Part shown: positions 1-11,564 of the stretch, one piece after another | Position numbering within the stretch: the stretch's first letter is position 1 | Layout of the letters: each line of letters begins with the position of its first letter | DNA from: Allodiplogaster sudhausi | Taxonomy: Eukaryota > Nematoda > Chromadorea > Rhabditida > Diplogasteridae | Reading direction: 5' to 3' | NCBI GenBank assembly: GCA_945643635.1 | Contig: CALZFC010000143.1 | Location: 256,001 to 320,000 of the forward strand | Length of the DNA stretch: 64,000 bases | Notes under the pieces: model-generated | What the model saw: the letters and a program-made list of their open reading frames with translations, nothing else | Database searches by the model: none | What the model was told of the DNA's origin: nothing | Position numbers and translations under genes: made by a program

Positions 1-3000
1 AAAATATAATTTCAGTATTCGGCGTATGCATGCCTGGCACACAGAAGAGGCTCCTCTTCGGTCGGCTCGCCAACGTCGGCATGGACACAGCCGAGTACGT
101 CTACGTCATTCTTGAGCTCAGAAGCGTCGGCTTCGGCAAGTGCCCAGAAAAACATTGATTCAGTAGTACATCAAGAAAAGCATGATTCAATGCTGCTTCC
201 TCTTCCAAATTTTGTACGCCCCTGACTATCGAAGACAAATAATAACATTCAAATTTCAGGGCAGATTCGGCGGGCGCCTGAAGTTTGTAAGTTTTCTTAT
301 TGTTTGTTGCAGTTCTTGACTGCAGATATATGTAGCAATTTTTAAAAGATGTCCTTTGCGAATACTGATGAAGCAGAATATCCAGCGAGATTTTAAAAAA
401 AATGATGCGCATATAAAATGAATGCACCTCGTGCAGTGCCTTCCGGTCTAAGTCCGTTCTGGGCGGATCCCGTCGGAAACAACAGCGACGGCCTCAACGA
501 GCCGGCGAGAAAAGCGGCGCGAAGAGCCATTTCGGTCTGTTTCATGACTAAAGTGCATTAACTGGAGCAAAAAGTTCAGTTTATCATAACTACAGTGATG
601 TACCGCCTAAATGGCCGATTTGGTACGCTGCGCGCGCAATGTTCCAAATGGCACGCAAGTCGTCGCTCGTTGGGAAGTAAATTATATGAAAAGATCTTTA
701 TATATTTAGAATCCTCTTGTTTTGCCACATCCAGCACACTATGTTTGACGGTACGGTGACCATATTTAGAGGGTTAAAATAAAGCTCAAAGATTAGAGCA
801 TGGCGCCATACTAAAACTTCCAAGTCATTTTACTCCTTTCCAACTCATATTTGGAATGAAGTTATATTTGTGCTGTATGTGGAATATAATTTCCTTTTCA
901 ACGAAAACAGAATCAAAATGGTCCCAGGTGTCTGCGATGAGATATTTAATGCGCGCTGATTGGAACATTTCGGCCATTTTGGAGGAACATCACTGCACTT
1001 TTGTACATACGTATGTACATATATTACACGTTGAATACGGCATTTACTAGTACAGGTGATAACTACAGTAATTGTTATCTTCATTGTGGCTTTTCTTATC
1101 AAAGAAATATGATTTCTTCCCTAAACGATTGTGTCCTTAGCTCGATGCTGACGTTCGTCAAGGATTCAATTTTGGCACGTTCAATCGCGAAGTTCTCGCC
1201 AGAGTCACAGGCTGGCCAATGTTTTGCAACTGGAGCAGCTGCCTGAACCAGACTTACGACTTTGTTAGTGCTTCTCTCGATCCCGAACCGAATAGGAAGC
1301 CAGCAAAGAAGAAGTGATAAAAGGGGCACGAAGTGTAAGATGAACGATTGATTGACAGGCTCGTCAAAGTCCAATAAAAAAAATAAAAATAAAAATAAAA
1401 ATAAATCATCAGGCCGGCACGTTTGCCCGCCACGTTCACGACGTCTTCTATTTCTACGCCCGCGTCATCAACCGAACTGTGGCGTCCTCGCCCATCGCTA
1501 GCATACGAGACATGGCAACATTCACAAAACAACTCGAGGACTCTTTTTTCGGTACAAAGAAATTATGAGAAAAAGATGAAGTAGATTCAGTGCTCTTTTA
1601 ACCATTCATTGTTTCTTCTTTGGGTCTCTCTGGTGAGGTGAAAATCACGGCGGGTGGCTCGCGCGATCCCGTCTTCAACGTCTACTTGCTGAACGCGTCG
1701 ACTGGCATTCCGGAAGCGGTCGCCAACATCGACATCGACACGTCGCACTTCGGGACTGTCGGTTGCAACGGCTGTGTCGTACGTGTTCTCGCGAGTGTAA
1801 CGTGTTGAAGGAATTGTTTATCATGTCGCACACCTTTAAAATGCATATGTATCATCCAAGTGAACGCAAGAAACTTTTGGCGGCTAAGATACGAATTTCA
1901 GAACAAAAATAATATTAGACGTTCACTTCGCTTGTCGATGAAACGTTGATGTGGCGTGGATGGGGCGGCGAGGCTCCGAAGGCCGTGCCAGCATGTGGCT
2001 ACGAAGGCACGCGCTGTCCAGCCGAGTGGTGGGCGACCAATCTGGTCTTTGTGCTCATCGGAGCTGGCGCATTGCTGCTCATCATTTTCATCATTCTTCT
2101 CTTCATCGCATACATCATCTGGTTGGTTCTCTCACACGAAATATGCCCAAACCCAAATATTTTACCTTTTTTTTAATCCCCTGTTTGATTACATATTATC
2201 ACAGTAACTCCTTGCTGGGCAAAGAGATAAAGAATATACCCAAAAAGGAGCCAAACAATAGCCTTGTATTACGCTATATCAAGAAAATTGGCATTCGTAA
2301 TGTCAGCGTTGAAATCATTCGATTTAGGGAGCGACGTCGTGAAGTCGCGCGCCTCAACAGTGAGTGGAAGATTCCGCAGAACACGCTGGAGAAGCCACCA
2401 AATAAGGTATATTTTCTGACGCAGTTAGGAATATGCTAGACGTAGAAATAATAATAATAATAATGTTTTTGTTATTATAAAAAGAAATAATAATAAAATG
2501 ATTTTATTATTACATAAAAAGAAATTTTAAAAAAAGTTTGTATTATTATAAAAAGAAATAACAAAAAAAGGTTTTTATTTTATGAAAAGAAATTATAATA
2601 ATAACGCCTCACAACCACCACTAGAAATAACAATGAAACTGTTTGTATTATTATAAAAGAAATAATAATAATAACGCCTCACAACCACCACTTCTTCAAG
2701 AAGGATCGGTACAGCATGCGCTCGCTGCAGTCGTCGGGAGTTGTTTCCAATTCGACAAAAGTGACACTCGACACCATTGAGAGCAGCGGCGGCGCAACTG
2801 TTTACATTCTGAACAAAGTTTGCTTTCTCACGTACGCAATGAATGATAACTTTTTATCACAAGGGTAATAACAAGGGAAAACTCCTACCACGAAGTCCCT
2901 GTCAGATAGGTAAAAAGTACGGTATTTACTATCCACAGAAATGGTGCGAAAACAATACACTATTAATCCACCGGAGACCTCCTTTAATGTAGGAATTTGT

Positions 3001-6000
3001 CGTCGCTCAAAGCCATGGAGCATACGTGCGCTTTACGAAAGCCGACGAAGATGAGTTTCGAAAGGTGTGCTCATTTATTTTTTAAACTCCAATTCAACGG
3101 TTATCCATTATATAAAATAATGTTGAAGATGAGAGCGTTTGATCACGGAAACGTAAATCGCTTCGTGGGCGTGGTTTTTGATGGCCCGGCACTGCTTGGA
3201 ATTTGGAAATTTTGTGCGAGAGGGACGATTGCGGTTGGGTTATATTTGACCGTTTTATATACTCTCTGAGCCATACATAACAATCTCCGCCTAGTTAAAA
3301 ATGTGGGGAAAGAAAACTTTTCAATTTGATCATCAAGCACAGAAAAGAGAAACGTGTCTTTGAAGCAAATAATCGAGAAAGGCAACATGCAACTGGACGG
3401 CTTCTTCGTGCTCTCGCTTATCAGTGACATCGTAAATGTTAGCATGTAATATCAGAGAAAATTTAGAGCTATTTGTATACCTTCTTTTTTCTAAGAATTC
3501 TGCCAACTTGCTTAGTGATAAAATTCAATGAGTGCAAGAAACCTTTCATCAATTACCAAAACGTGTTCAGGGCCTTGAGTTTCTCCATAACAGCTTTCTT
3601 GGCTGTCACGGCGGTCTAAGTTCGGATGCTTGCGTTGTCGACGAGCGATGGCAGGTATAGAATGCTTACCTTAATTTGCAAGATAAGGAAATGTGCAGGT
3701 CAAGATTACCGACTATGGCCTTCGCTCGTTGAGGCAGCGAGACCGCCTGTCGAAGCGAAGTTCGAAATATATTATTTTCAGAATTTTTCTCGATACTTCA
3801 CCTCTTTGATATCTTCAATTATTTCCACATTCTTGTCCTGCAAATATTATTCCTTATTGAATTTTCATATATTTCATATTAAGGGCAACTCTGGATGGCG
3901 CCGGAGCTGTTGCGAGGAGAGAACAAGGCGGCGGCGGCAACGTCTGTCGGAGACATTTACGCACTGGGCATAGTGGCATCCGAGATTATCACGAGGCGGC
4001 CGGCGTGGAATACGGTTGATCGGAAGAAGCTGGATGGTAGGAGAATGTTAGAGACGATCAACTCTGCAAGGTTTCTGCATTTAGAGCTGATCTACCTCAT
4101 CAAGAAGGGAGGCGCTGCTCCCATTCGGCCTGAACTACAACCAGCGGAAGGCGTTGAACTTACGCCGGCACTTGTCGGTCTTTGAAGTCTTATTTTGTGT
4201 ATCAAACTACATATCTTATACTTACTTTTTTGACAACTTTAAAAGTTATAATTTAAGCTTCACCTTGTCCGCGATTGTTGGAGCGAAAGTCCAGATCATC
4301 GTCCAACCATTTCGACGGTCCGTTCCATTCTACGGTCCATGTCTGGCGGGAAGCAACAGAACCTCATGGACCACGTCTTCAACATGATGGAGCAGTACGC
4401 GAACACACTCGAGGAGGAAGTCGCTGACCGCACGAAAGAACTGGTCGAGGAGAAGAAAAAGAGCGATATTCTACTCTTTCGAATGCTGCCAAAGTTAGCA
4501 GATGAAGTGTACTATTTTTGTGATCGTGATATTCAAAGAAATAAATAGACCATCTTCACAGGCAAGTCGCAGAGAGCCTCAAGCTCGGCCACTCGGTCCA
4601 GCCAGAGTCCTTCGATAGTGTTACGGTATTTTTCAGCGACGTCGTCAAGTTCACGCAGTTGTCTCAGAAGTGCACACCGATTCAGGTTGGGGCGAGAAGA
4701 AAATGAGAGCATCGTTATTGAACAAACGGAATGTTTCTTTAGATAAGCGTTTATTTTTCTCTTTTAGATTGTTAATCTCTTGAACGAGCTTTACACGACA
4801 TTCGATACGATCATCGAAAGTCACGGAATTTACAAGGTTTTCTTTGCAAAACCGTTTGAGATGTCCATCTGGTTGCTGGAAATATGCCTGCGCACTTTCC
4901 ATGATAGGTGATGGTTGTGTAGGTGGAGACGATCGGAGATGGCTACCTGTGCGTGTCCGGTCTGCCCTTCCGCAACGGCACGGCGCACGTCCGTGACATT
5001 GCCGAGCTCGCGCTCGACTTCCTTGACGCCGTCGCCGCATTTCGCATTCCACACCTCCCAGCCGAGACGGTTCAGCTGCGCATCGGCATCAACACCGGTG
5101 CTGACCAGTATTTTGTGGGAGATTAAAAGAAGACCAATACTGACAAATCCGCTCGTTGAAGGTCCATGCGTGGCTGGAGTTGTCGGCCTCGCGATGCCTC
5201 GTTACTGCCTCTTCGGTGACACGGTCAACACGGGCAGCCGCATGGAGAGCAACGGACGGCGTTATATTCTTTTCAACTTTTAGAGAAAAAAAACTTTAAA
5301 AATAAATTTAAAACTTAAAATTTAGACTTTAAGCACTTACAATAGTGTTCTATGGTCAATTATCTCTCATTCTCGCTCTCTTTCGAATTACAAGGATTTT
5401 ATCGTGATCTCGCGGATTCTACTATATCATGTGTGGTCGCATCATATGTTATATGGTGTAATAAATTATTATAGATGCTTTCTTTTCTCGCTTTGCAGCT
5501 TCCCACATTCACATGTCCGCCGAGTCGCAACGCGCTCTCGCGAATGCCTATCCAGGGCTGTACAAAATGCAGTCGAGGGGGGAGGTCATCATTAAAGTTC
5601 GTGAGCTGTTCAAATTGGCCAAAGGAACTGAAAATATGCACATTAAGGGCAAGGGCGTCATGGAGACTTTCTGGCTTCTTGGACGATCGGAGAATGGAGA
5701 TGCGCCGCGCGGCCAGCTTTCTATTCAACACCAGGTTGGGCATCTCGGAGCGAGGGCAGTGGGGACCGCAGAAGACTGATGAGAAAAACCCGACGAATGT
5801 AGGGTCCGCTCAGAGAATGAAAATTTTAGGCAAGAAACTCTATTTTTCCAGACTGAATTGCTGGCCCGAACATCCGTGACTCCTCCGCCCGATGAGCCAC
5901 GCGCAAGGCGACGCGGCGGCAGAGGCTTCTCGCCATGCAATCCTGACGGTGCGACCGATGGTGACGACACTGAGAGTGGCCGCATGACGATGGGAGGCTC

Positions 6001-6375
6001 CGAACTCGAAAGCGCTGCTGGAATGTACGATCAGTTCCGAGTCCACGGTTTGGAGCAAGAGAGAGACTGACTGAATAGAGAGCGTAAACAACTGGATTTT
6101 TTTTTACTTGATTTACTAAATTAATCTGTTTTCTCGTACCTTTTCCTAGTTTGTAAGAAAATTCGAGATAGTATAAATGCATATTTAGTAATGAATGTTT
6201 TCCCCTAACTTCTTTGGTTGGCCAGTGACATGGAGGTCGATAAAGCTGTAATCCGATGTTCTTTTGAGTACCACCTACAAACTCATATTTTACCTAAAAG
6301 TTCCTTCCTACGACTTTGTCTAAATGTCAGTCAGAAATGATGAAGTGATCTCTTGAAATCCTGTATAAATAGGAT
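1..6375 (+). repeat. Segmental duplication, unit 1, cyclase segment (pairs with 20975-26748)
   Basis: This whole segment is repeated in direct orientation 20.97 kb downstream, exons and introns alike. By eye most lines differ at only zero to a few bases. The exceptions are a 7 bp deletion and a roughly 560 bp deletion in the downstream copy. Similarity continues about 300 bp past the cyclase stop codon and fades near 6375. The window starts inside this unit, so its left boundary is not visible. Confidence 0.93.
16..6070 (+). CDS. Receptor-type guanylate cyclase, copy 1 (5' exons lie left of the window)
   Basis: Transmembrane receptor that makes cGMP from GTP, of the large nematode GCY family. 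I assemble 23 exons: 16-135, 437-534, 1141-1263, 1413-1551, 1624-1778, 1919-2121, 2328-2406, 2701-2817, 2993-3064, 3129-3233, 3366-3431, 3571-3654, 3699-3759, 3884-4036, 4085-4173, 4258-4493, 4562-4685, 4768-4836, 4923-5097, 5162-5260, 5499-5596, 5648-5734, 5852-6070. They join in one frame, about 923 codons. Order: extracellular ligand-binding part (to about 2010), one membrane helix (about 2040-2120), a kinase-homology domain with DYG in place of DFG (catalytically dead, as is usual), a dimerisation coiled coil (exon 4258-4493), then the cyclase domain. Cyclase signatures visible: [40 protein letters not shown]. Metal aspartates and the guanine-selecting Glu and Cys are present. Oddities: a GC donor after exon 16-135 and no AG before exon 1624. 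A close paralogue starts at 19183. Confidence 0.9.
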
Positions 6376-7950
6376 TTATTTCTGTATGGAGCTGGAGGGC
6401 TTCATTGATCCTGTCGACCTTTGTGATTTGCGAGTCTTTCCTGTATATTAAAGATTCTTGAATGATCAGCATCGGCACATCTGCACACATCTATATTTTT
6501 TTTTATTCATTCCACTTTAACGTTGTCGCATTGACTGCATTTGTTGATAGTCGCATTTTCGACCAATAAGCTGGATTAAAAGATATACGAAGCCCTAGAG
6601 CTTGTGATTTGTGTCCTGTCTTCTCGCTTCGTCTCGGTGTCAAGTTTCCAGGTCTCTTTGAATCTTTGGAATCGTTTAGTTCAATCAATTGGCTACTCAT
6701 TAACGCAGAGGAATATTCAAATTTATAGACATATTGGGCAATATTCAAGTTTAGGTGTCCATGGAAAAATTCTCTCTTTCTTTTTCTATTAAGTGCGCTA
6801 ATTGGGAATCAACGACTTTTTTTTACCCTCCTTTAGGAGTGAAAATGTGCAAATGTATGCAAAATAAGCCAATTTGGTACTAAGAGTAGGGGTCCCAAAA
6901 GAACCTTAGGGTCCGAAAATTGGGACCCTGAGTAGGTATTTGGCCAAGGTTCTACACTCCAAGAGTCACTGATATCTTGTAAGTCTCCGTACTTAGCGTA
7001 AGTAAGATACAGTAAACCTTGAGAGCGGGCAGCTTCCTCTTCGCACGCCCACTTGGTAACGCGCGGTCGGCAGCTTCCACGGCTAAGAGCATCGCTTTCA
7101 ACTGCGCACGCTGCACGCTTCGAATCAAAAAAGTGCAATAAATCAGTGTAATGTGGCCCAGAAAATATCCTTTTGCTTCCTTCGTCAATGATTTTTGTCT
7201 TGTGCGGAGCAGAGAGAGAAGACATTTTTTTTTCATTCTTTTTATCACCCGGTTGCTCTTCTTCATCCGCAACTATTGCGGATGTTCAAGGATAGTCAGA
7301 AAGTGGGACAAGAAGACAGGGTAACAGGATGGGAGAGAAGCAGCAGAAGAAGCTGTTACGCCCGTGTGTTCTCTCGTCGCTGAAACAAATTATAACAAAA
7401 TGTTAATTTTTAACATCCTTATTCACAAAATTGGCTTATATTTTGACGCTTCTTAAATTTTTATGCATTGAAAACAATTAGTTGTTACAAATTATAATTT
7501 CTTTGAATAACTATCAAGAATGTCCTGGCTCGCCTTTAATATTTGGGTATGTATCTATGTCTGGCGCTTATTTATTTATTTATTCATACATCGTTAAAAG
7601 ATGTGACTGCATAAAAAAAAATAGTACCGCGTCATGCTACCAGTGCAGACTAATGAAAGAGGGGGGTGGGGGGGGGGGAGGATGGCTAGCAACCCTGAAC
7701 CACGTGGCATGTGGACAACTTCCCGAGGGGTGGGCCAAGCCCCTATTCTTCAGTTTTAAACGCTATTTTTCACCATTTCAAATGTCCGGGTTTTTTCGGG
7801 AACGATGGGCCCTGTTGAGCAAAATCGGTCCGGTATTTTTCCTGGCGCAGTCAAGAAAACCTCCGAGGTCCTACGTTATAGCGCATAAACAGTTGGGAAA
7901 ATTGCCGCAACCTTCACCATCAGAGCATCTTTTCGAGATTCGTGGCCCCT
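6071..7950. other. Non-coding spacer of unit 1, left part
   Basis: No convincing gene. The first 300 bp still match the downstream copy of the cyclase 3' flank. The rest is specific to unit 1. It contains a decayed VAP-exon copy (6604-6705) and a purine-rich stretch at 7285-7400 that resembles 10553-10682. It also has a G-rich run at 7652-7681, and a short inverted pair (CCCCTATTCTT near 7740, its complement near 7960). Long open frames here, such as 7482-7952 on +, have low-complexity composition and no splice or homology support. Confidence 0.6.
6604..6705 (+). pseudogene. Decayed copy of a VAP exon and its intron start (left flank of the inserted block)
   Basis: About 100 bp resembling 17351-17465, the VAP exon encoding KPVFSLRLGVKFP plus the start of the following intron. 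Shared blocks include the pre-exon GTGATTTG, TCTTCTC.CTTCGTC, GTGTCAAGTTTCC and GAATCTTTGGAATC. Most of the exon between the acceptor and GTCTT is missing, and the relict at 10967 lacks the same part. The two relicts therefore share an ancestor. It cannot encode the VAP segment. Confidence 0.65.
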
Positions 7951-8652
7951 GACCTTCTTAAGAATAGGGGCGTGGCTTAGTTGGCTTCTGTTCCTCTTCC
8001 GTGGTGGATGCCATGAAGTCGTCGAGCGGCATCGACTTCTCCTCTTTCTTCTTATCCTCATATCCCTCCTTCGCCTCGCTCTCCTTCAGCGGCTTCTTGG
8101 GGGGGGAAGCGGCAAGCGCTGAAAAAAGTAGAATGTTTTTATATAGGTTCCACCATTAGATCACCAAAATCTAACTCATTGGGAAAATTGCTAAGTTATT
8201 GTAATGTTTTCCTCCAATTCTGGACAATTTCTAAAAAAAAAAAACATAACTCCAGGTGTTTTTGAGACATCTTCAAAGACGCATCGGACGGTATGGTCGC
8301 CATTGGCGTGCCCTAAAAAAGAGCCAGCCTCAAAACAAGATAAGATATTTAATGAGTAAATAATCAGAAATCTTAAACGATAAGAAATGTTCAACAAATT
8401 ATCAGCAGAGCACGCTACGCTCGATTTTTCTTCATCTATTGGCGTCAATTGCTTGCAACTCTCGCACTGACGCGAATATACATATGAAGAAATGAATTCG
8501 GAGAAAAGCTCACTGCAGTGTCCGTAGTTGCCGCAGATGCATCGGATTTCCCTGTCATAATCTGAAAACAAAGAGCAAATCTCATGAAGTAAACGGAGTC
8601 CCATCTGATTTCTATTTGTAAAGATTCCCGTATGTATGTAAGTGTAATACAA
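7951..8652 (-). CDS. Exons of a cysteine-rich protein with acidic/lysine-rich tail, partial model
   Basis: Three minus-strand blocks look exonic. The first, about 8562-8398, follows a TTTTCAG acceptor and carries REIRCICGNYGHC, then SRQCESCKQL and VACSAD. The second, about 8313-8240, follows TTTTTTAG and carries GDHTVRCVFEDVSK. The last, 8119-7951, also follows TTTTTTCAG. It encodes a Pro/Lys/Glu-rich tail (SPPKKPLKESEAKE, then MPLDDFMASTTEEE) with a stop at 7951. The spaced CxC and CxxC pattern resembles small Ly6/three-finger ectodomains, but a full domain is not assembled. I could not find a start codon or a frame joining all blocks. It may be a second gene downstream of the one starting at 9924, or that gene's 3' exons. 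Confidence 0.4.
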
Positions 8653-8974
8653 TCAAGATATAAAAAAATATATATATATAGGTCATAATAATAAAGTAAA
8701 CAAAAAATAAAAAAAATATATAATAATTTAAATCTCGTACCGCAGAAGTGTTGTTATTGTTTGAGTTCGGGCCTAACAATAGGAGTAACTTTTTATCTCT
8801 TTTAAGAAATAAATAAATAAACAAAATTGTTACTTTTCGAATAACAATTTTTGTTAATAAAATAAATAATAAATACAAGTGAAGCTAGTCGATTGCCTTG
8901 CATGGACGGCTTCGCACTCTTGGGCAAAGCCGGGGAAGAGAGGGCGGCCAGGCGAAGCTTCAGGCGGCGATTGC

Positions 8975-9924
8975 TCAGGAGAAGCAGCACTGAAGTGACA
9001 TACGGAGTTCATTCGAATTCATTTCGGCGGCAGTGTCGAAAGCTACCGTACCCAGGACAACAAGGAAGGCAATGGCAAGAATCGTGAAGACGACGATTGC
9101 ATTGATCAGTGGTACCGAAAGCGGAAAGTACAATTTTGGGAAATTTATTGAGACAATGAACATCGATACATGACAAGTACCTGCGGAAGGCCAATGCTGA
9201 AGGTAGACGTTGTCTGATGCGGGTTAGTTGTCGTTGACGCTGGCGGCGATGAACTGGAGGGCGAAGCTTGAGTTCTTGGTGCGGTTCCAGTGCCTGGCAT
9301 GGTTTCAGTGTTTGGCGTAGTTTCAGCGTTTATCGTAGTTCTTGCGGCCGCAGAAGTAGTAGCGGTCAGTGCTCGACAGAATATACTTACCATTAGCCAG
9401 TACAGTCAATCCGTTTCCACATTTCAAATAAAAACATCATTTTTAAATGAGTGGATTATAAAACCTTGTATCTCTCGAGCAGTAGCTTCTTAAGCTGGTC
9501 GTTTGCAGATGCCGCGGTTAAAGTGTTGTAGTTACACCCCTCACCATAACATGGACAAACGAGGCGGCTTCCGTTGCCTGGGTCGAGCGCGCAGTTCAGT
9601 GGCAACTCTTTAAAATCCTCAAGACAGCCACCCGAATCGCCGCTCAAGGAAAACACCGGCAACTCGTTTTGTTAGTTAAAGTGGACAGGAAATTAGCATC
9701 CATTCTTGCAGATGGGATAGGCAACACTTCTGTCCTTTTGAACTACATGGCATTGAATCTCGACCTGAAAGCAAGACACAATCGCACAATCGAACGAAAT
9801 AAAGCTTTGAGGACAGTGCTTATTTTCTTATTTAGATATATCAGAAAGGTGTTGAATGTTTTCCACTAACCGCACGGAGAGGCTGGCAGAAGTAGAGAGC
9901 GAGGAGCGCAGTCTTGAGAAGCAT
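8975..9924 (-). CDS. Small secreted/membrane protein with Ly6-like cysteines, Thr/Ser-rich stalk and one membrane helix
   Basis: Start chosen at 9924. The first exon (9924-9871, 18 codons) is a typical signal peptide (MLLKTALLALYFCQPLRA) followed by GT. Later blocks on the minus strand: 9764 downwards (VEIQCHV), about 9660-9465 (GDSGGCLEDF, LNCALDPGN, CPCYGEGCNYN), and about 9380-9181, a Thr/Ser/Pro-rich stalk. The last block, about 9120-8975, has a hydrophobic helix (INAIVVFTILAIAFLVVLG) and a short tail. The CPCxxxGCNYN ending is the CxxxxCN signature of Ly6/uPAR-type three-finger folds. The product is probably an extracellular adhesion or receptor-modulating protein, but its function is unknown. 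The second exon's end is ambiguous, and the helix exon has no AG acceptor before it. It is inserted between cyclase and oxidase only in unit 1. Confidence 0.5.
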
Positions 9925-11090
9925 GGGAAGGAGAGATGAGGAATTTTAGGAGGGAGTGAGGAGAGAGTGTGGTGGAGAAGGAGAGTTGAGGAACAATCAA
10001 CCTCACACAAGCGGAAAGCGATGATAAAATGCTATATTTCTGAAATTTTTTATTTTATACGGAATTTGAGTGTAAATTTAAAAAGTGAAAGAATACTATG
10101 GAATATTGTACTTTTCATTCACTTTTATCTAAACGTGCTCTTCTTAAAATCGCACTGCACTCTACATATCTCTCACGCATTTTGCATTTTTCTATGGTTT
10201 TTTTTTCACTTCGGCTTCTTTAATATTGAGTATTTAATGTTGCCTTAGAATGCATCTTTGTGAACATTGTTTCATTTCTTTTGGAATTAGTAATATCCAG
10301 GAATGGATAAAGAGAGACTGGATTTTGATATCTTTAGCAACACCATGCATTTCTAAAATCGGAAACTCAGAAAGCGAACAGGAAAAAGAAAAGAAAAGAT
10401 TCAAAAAATAGCTAAATTAAAAAAAAAAGAAAAATTGCTTCGCTTACTTACTCCCCGAGAACAGCATAGATTTGTTTTCATGCTTTGTACACCTTGGAAG
10501 ATATGTCACATTTTTACATTGTTTCTCATCTGCATAATTGGGTATGTATATTTTAAGACAGTCAGAAGGAGGAGATAAGGGAAGAGGAGGGGAAAGAGAC
10601 GGCAGACAAGGAAGTGGAGAGGGAGTTCTATTACAACGTCTGCGTGTCCTCTGTTTTCTGAAACAAATAAATTACAACAAGATGCGAATAAAAAAGTCAT
10701 CCGTATTCAAAACACTGTTTTAAATTTTATTTTATTAACATTTTAGATGATAATTCAAAATTAATCAAGAGTAATTGATTTACTTACAAAAAACCCCTGA
10801 ACGGGCTAATTTTCCTCTTTTTTTGGCGGGTGGCTTAACTTCGTTCTCCTCATTTCTCTGCTTACAACCATGTCACAAATTGACCAGGCCAAACTTGAAA
10901 TACATACATATACATATTTGCAGAAAAAGATTGGGGGATATCTGCTCATGGCAGTGTTCGTTGTTCTTGAGTTTGTGATTTCCTATCTTCTCGATTCGTC
11001 GCGGTGTCAAGTTTCCAGGTCTCTCTGAATCTTTGGAATCTTTTAGTTCGATCAATAGGCTACTCATATTGATATTTATAAGTGTATTGT
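9925..11090. other. Non-coding spacer of unit 1, right part
   Basis: AT-rich, with no credible gene on either strand. Positions 10553-10682 resemble 7285-7400, and 10967-11070 is a second decayed VAP exon copy. The boundary at about 11091 is where similarity to unit 2 resumes (28453). Confidence 0.6.
10967..11070 (+). pseudogene. Decayed copy of a VAP exon (right flank of the inserted block)
   Basis: Direct repeat of 6604-6705 and, more distantly, of the VAP exon at 17351-17465. It shares GTGTCAAGTTTCCAGGTCT, GAATCTTTGGAATC and the trailing TAGGCTACTCAT. It lies 20 bp before the point where unit 2 homology resumes, so the two relicts bracket the unit 1-specific block. Confidence 0.65.
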
Positions 11091-11564
11091 CATGGAAATT
11101 GTACTTTTGATGTTGTCTTCTTACAGGTATCTTTAGTTGGCTTTTTTTTACTTTTTATGTGGATTGGTATAAACGAAATAGCATCTATCATTTTTATTTT
11201 ATGAACTGACCTTTTTTTTGCATTTCAGTGAGTGCTTTGCCCTTTGCACCTTATTGTTAGAATCCAAAAGTAGCGATAATTCTAGAGTATGATCACTTTC
11301 CTATTGCCATCGCTTTGTGAGTGGTCGTCATTTTTACTGCCCGTTCGTTTAACTTTTTTCCTTTTTAATAATTGTTAAGAAAATATTATTGTATTAAGAG
11401 AAAATTTTTGAACAGAAAATTCTTGAACTACTAACATCTTTATTTAAAAAGAATACATGGTATAATTTTAATTAGTTTTTTTTCAATTTTAATAAATGAT
11501 TTTAATTTGATTTAAAATAGTTTGAGCAAGCGAAGCGCCTACGGAGAGAAGAGCGCAGAGAAAG
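11091..11564 (+). promoter_or_regulatory. Conserved oxidase upstream region (putative promoter)
   Basis: About 470 bp directly upstream of the oxidase start, conserved at 28453-28894 despite AT-rich composition and several indels. No TATA box or trans-splice site can be assigned with confidence. The call rests on position and on retention in both paralogues, which a recent duplication alone could also explain. Confidence 0.3.

Noticed and set aside
101..427. Minus-strand open frame, repeated at 21075-21401
   Set aside because: Conserved only because the whole segment is duplicated. It overlaps the first cyclase exon and intron on the other strand and has no motif.
7482..7952. 156-codon + frame
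   Set aside because: Begins in AT-rich sequence and crosses a poly-G stretch. No splice sites or recognisable domain, and the minus strand has the terminal exon of the Ly6-like gene at its edge.
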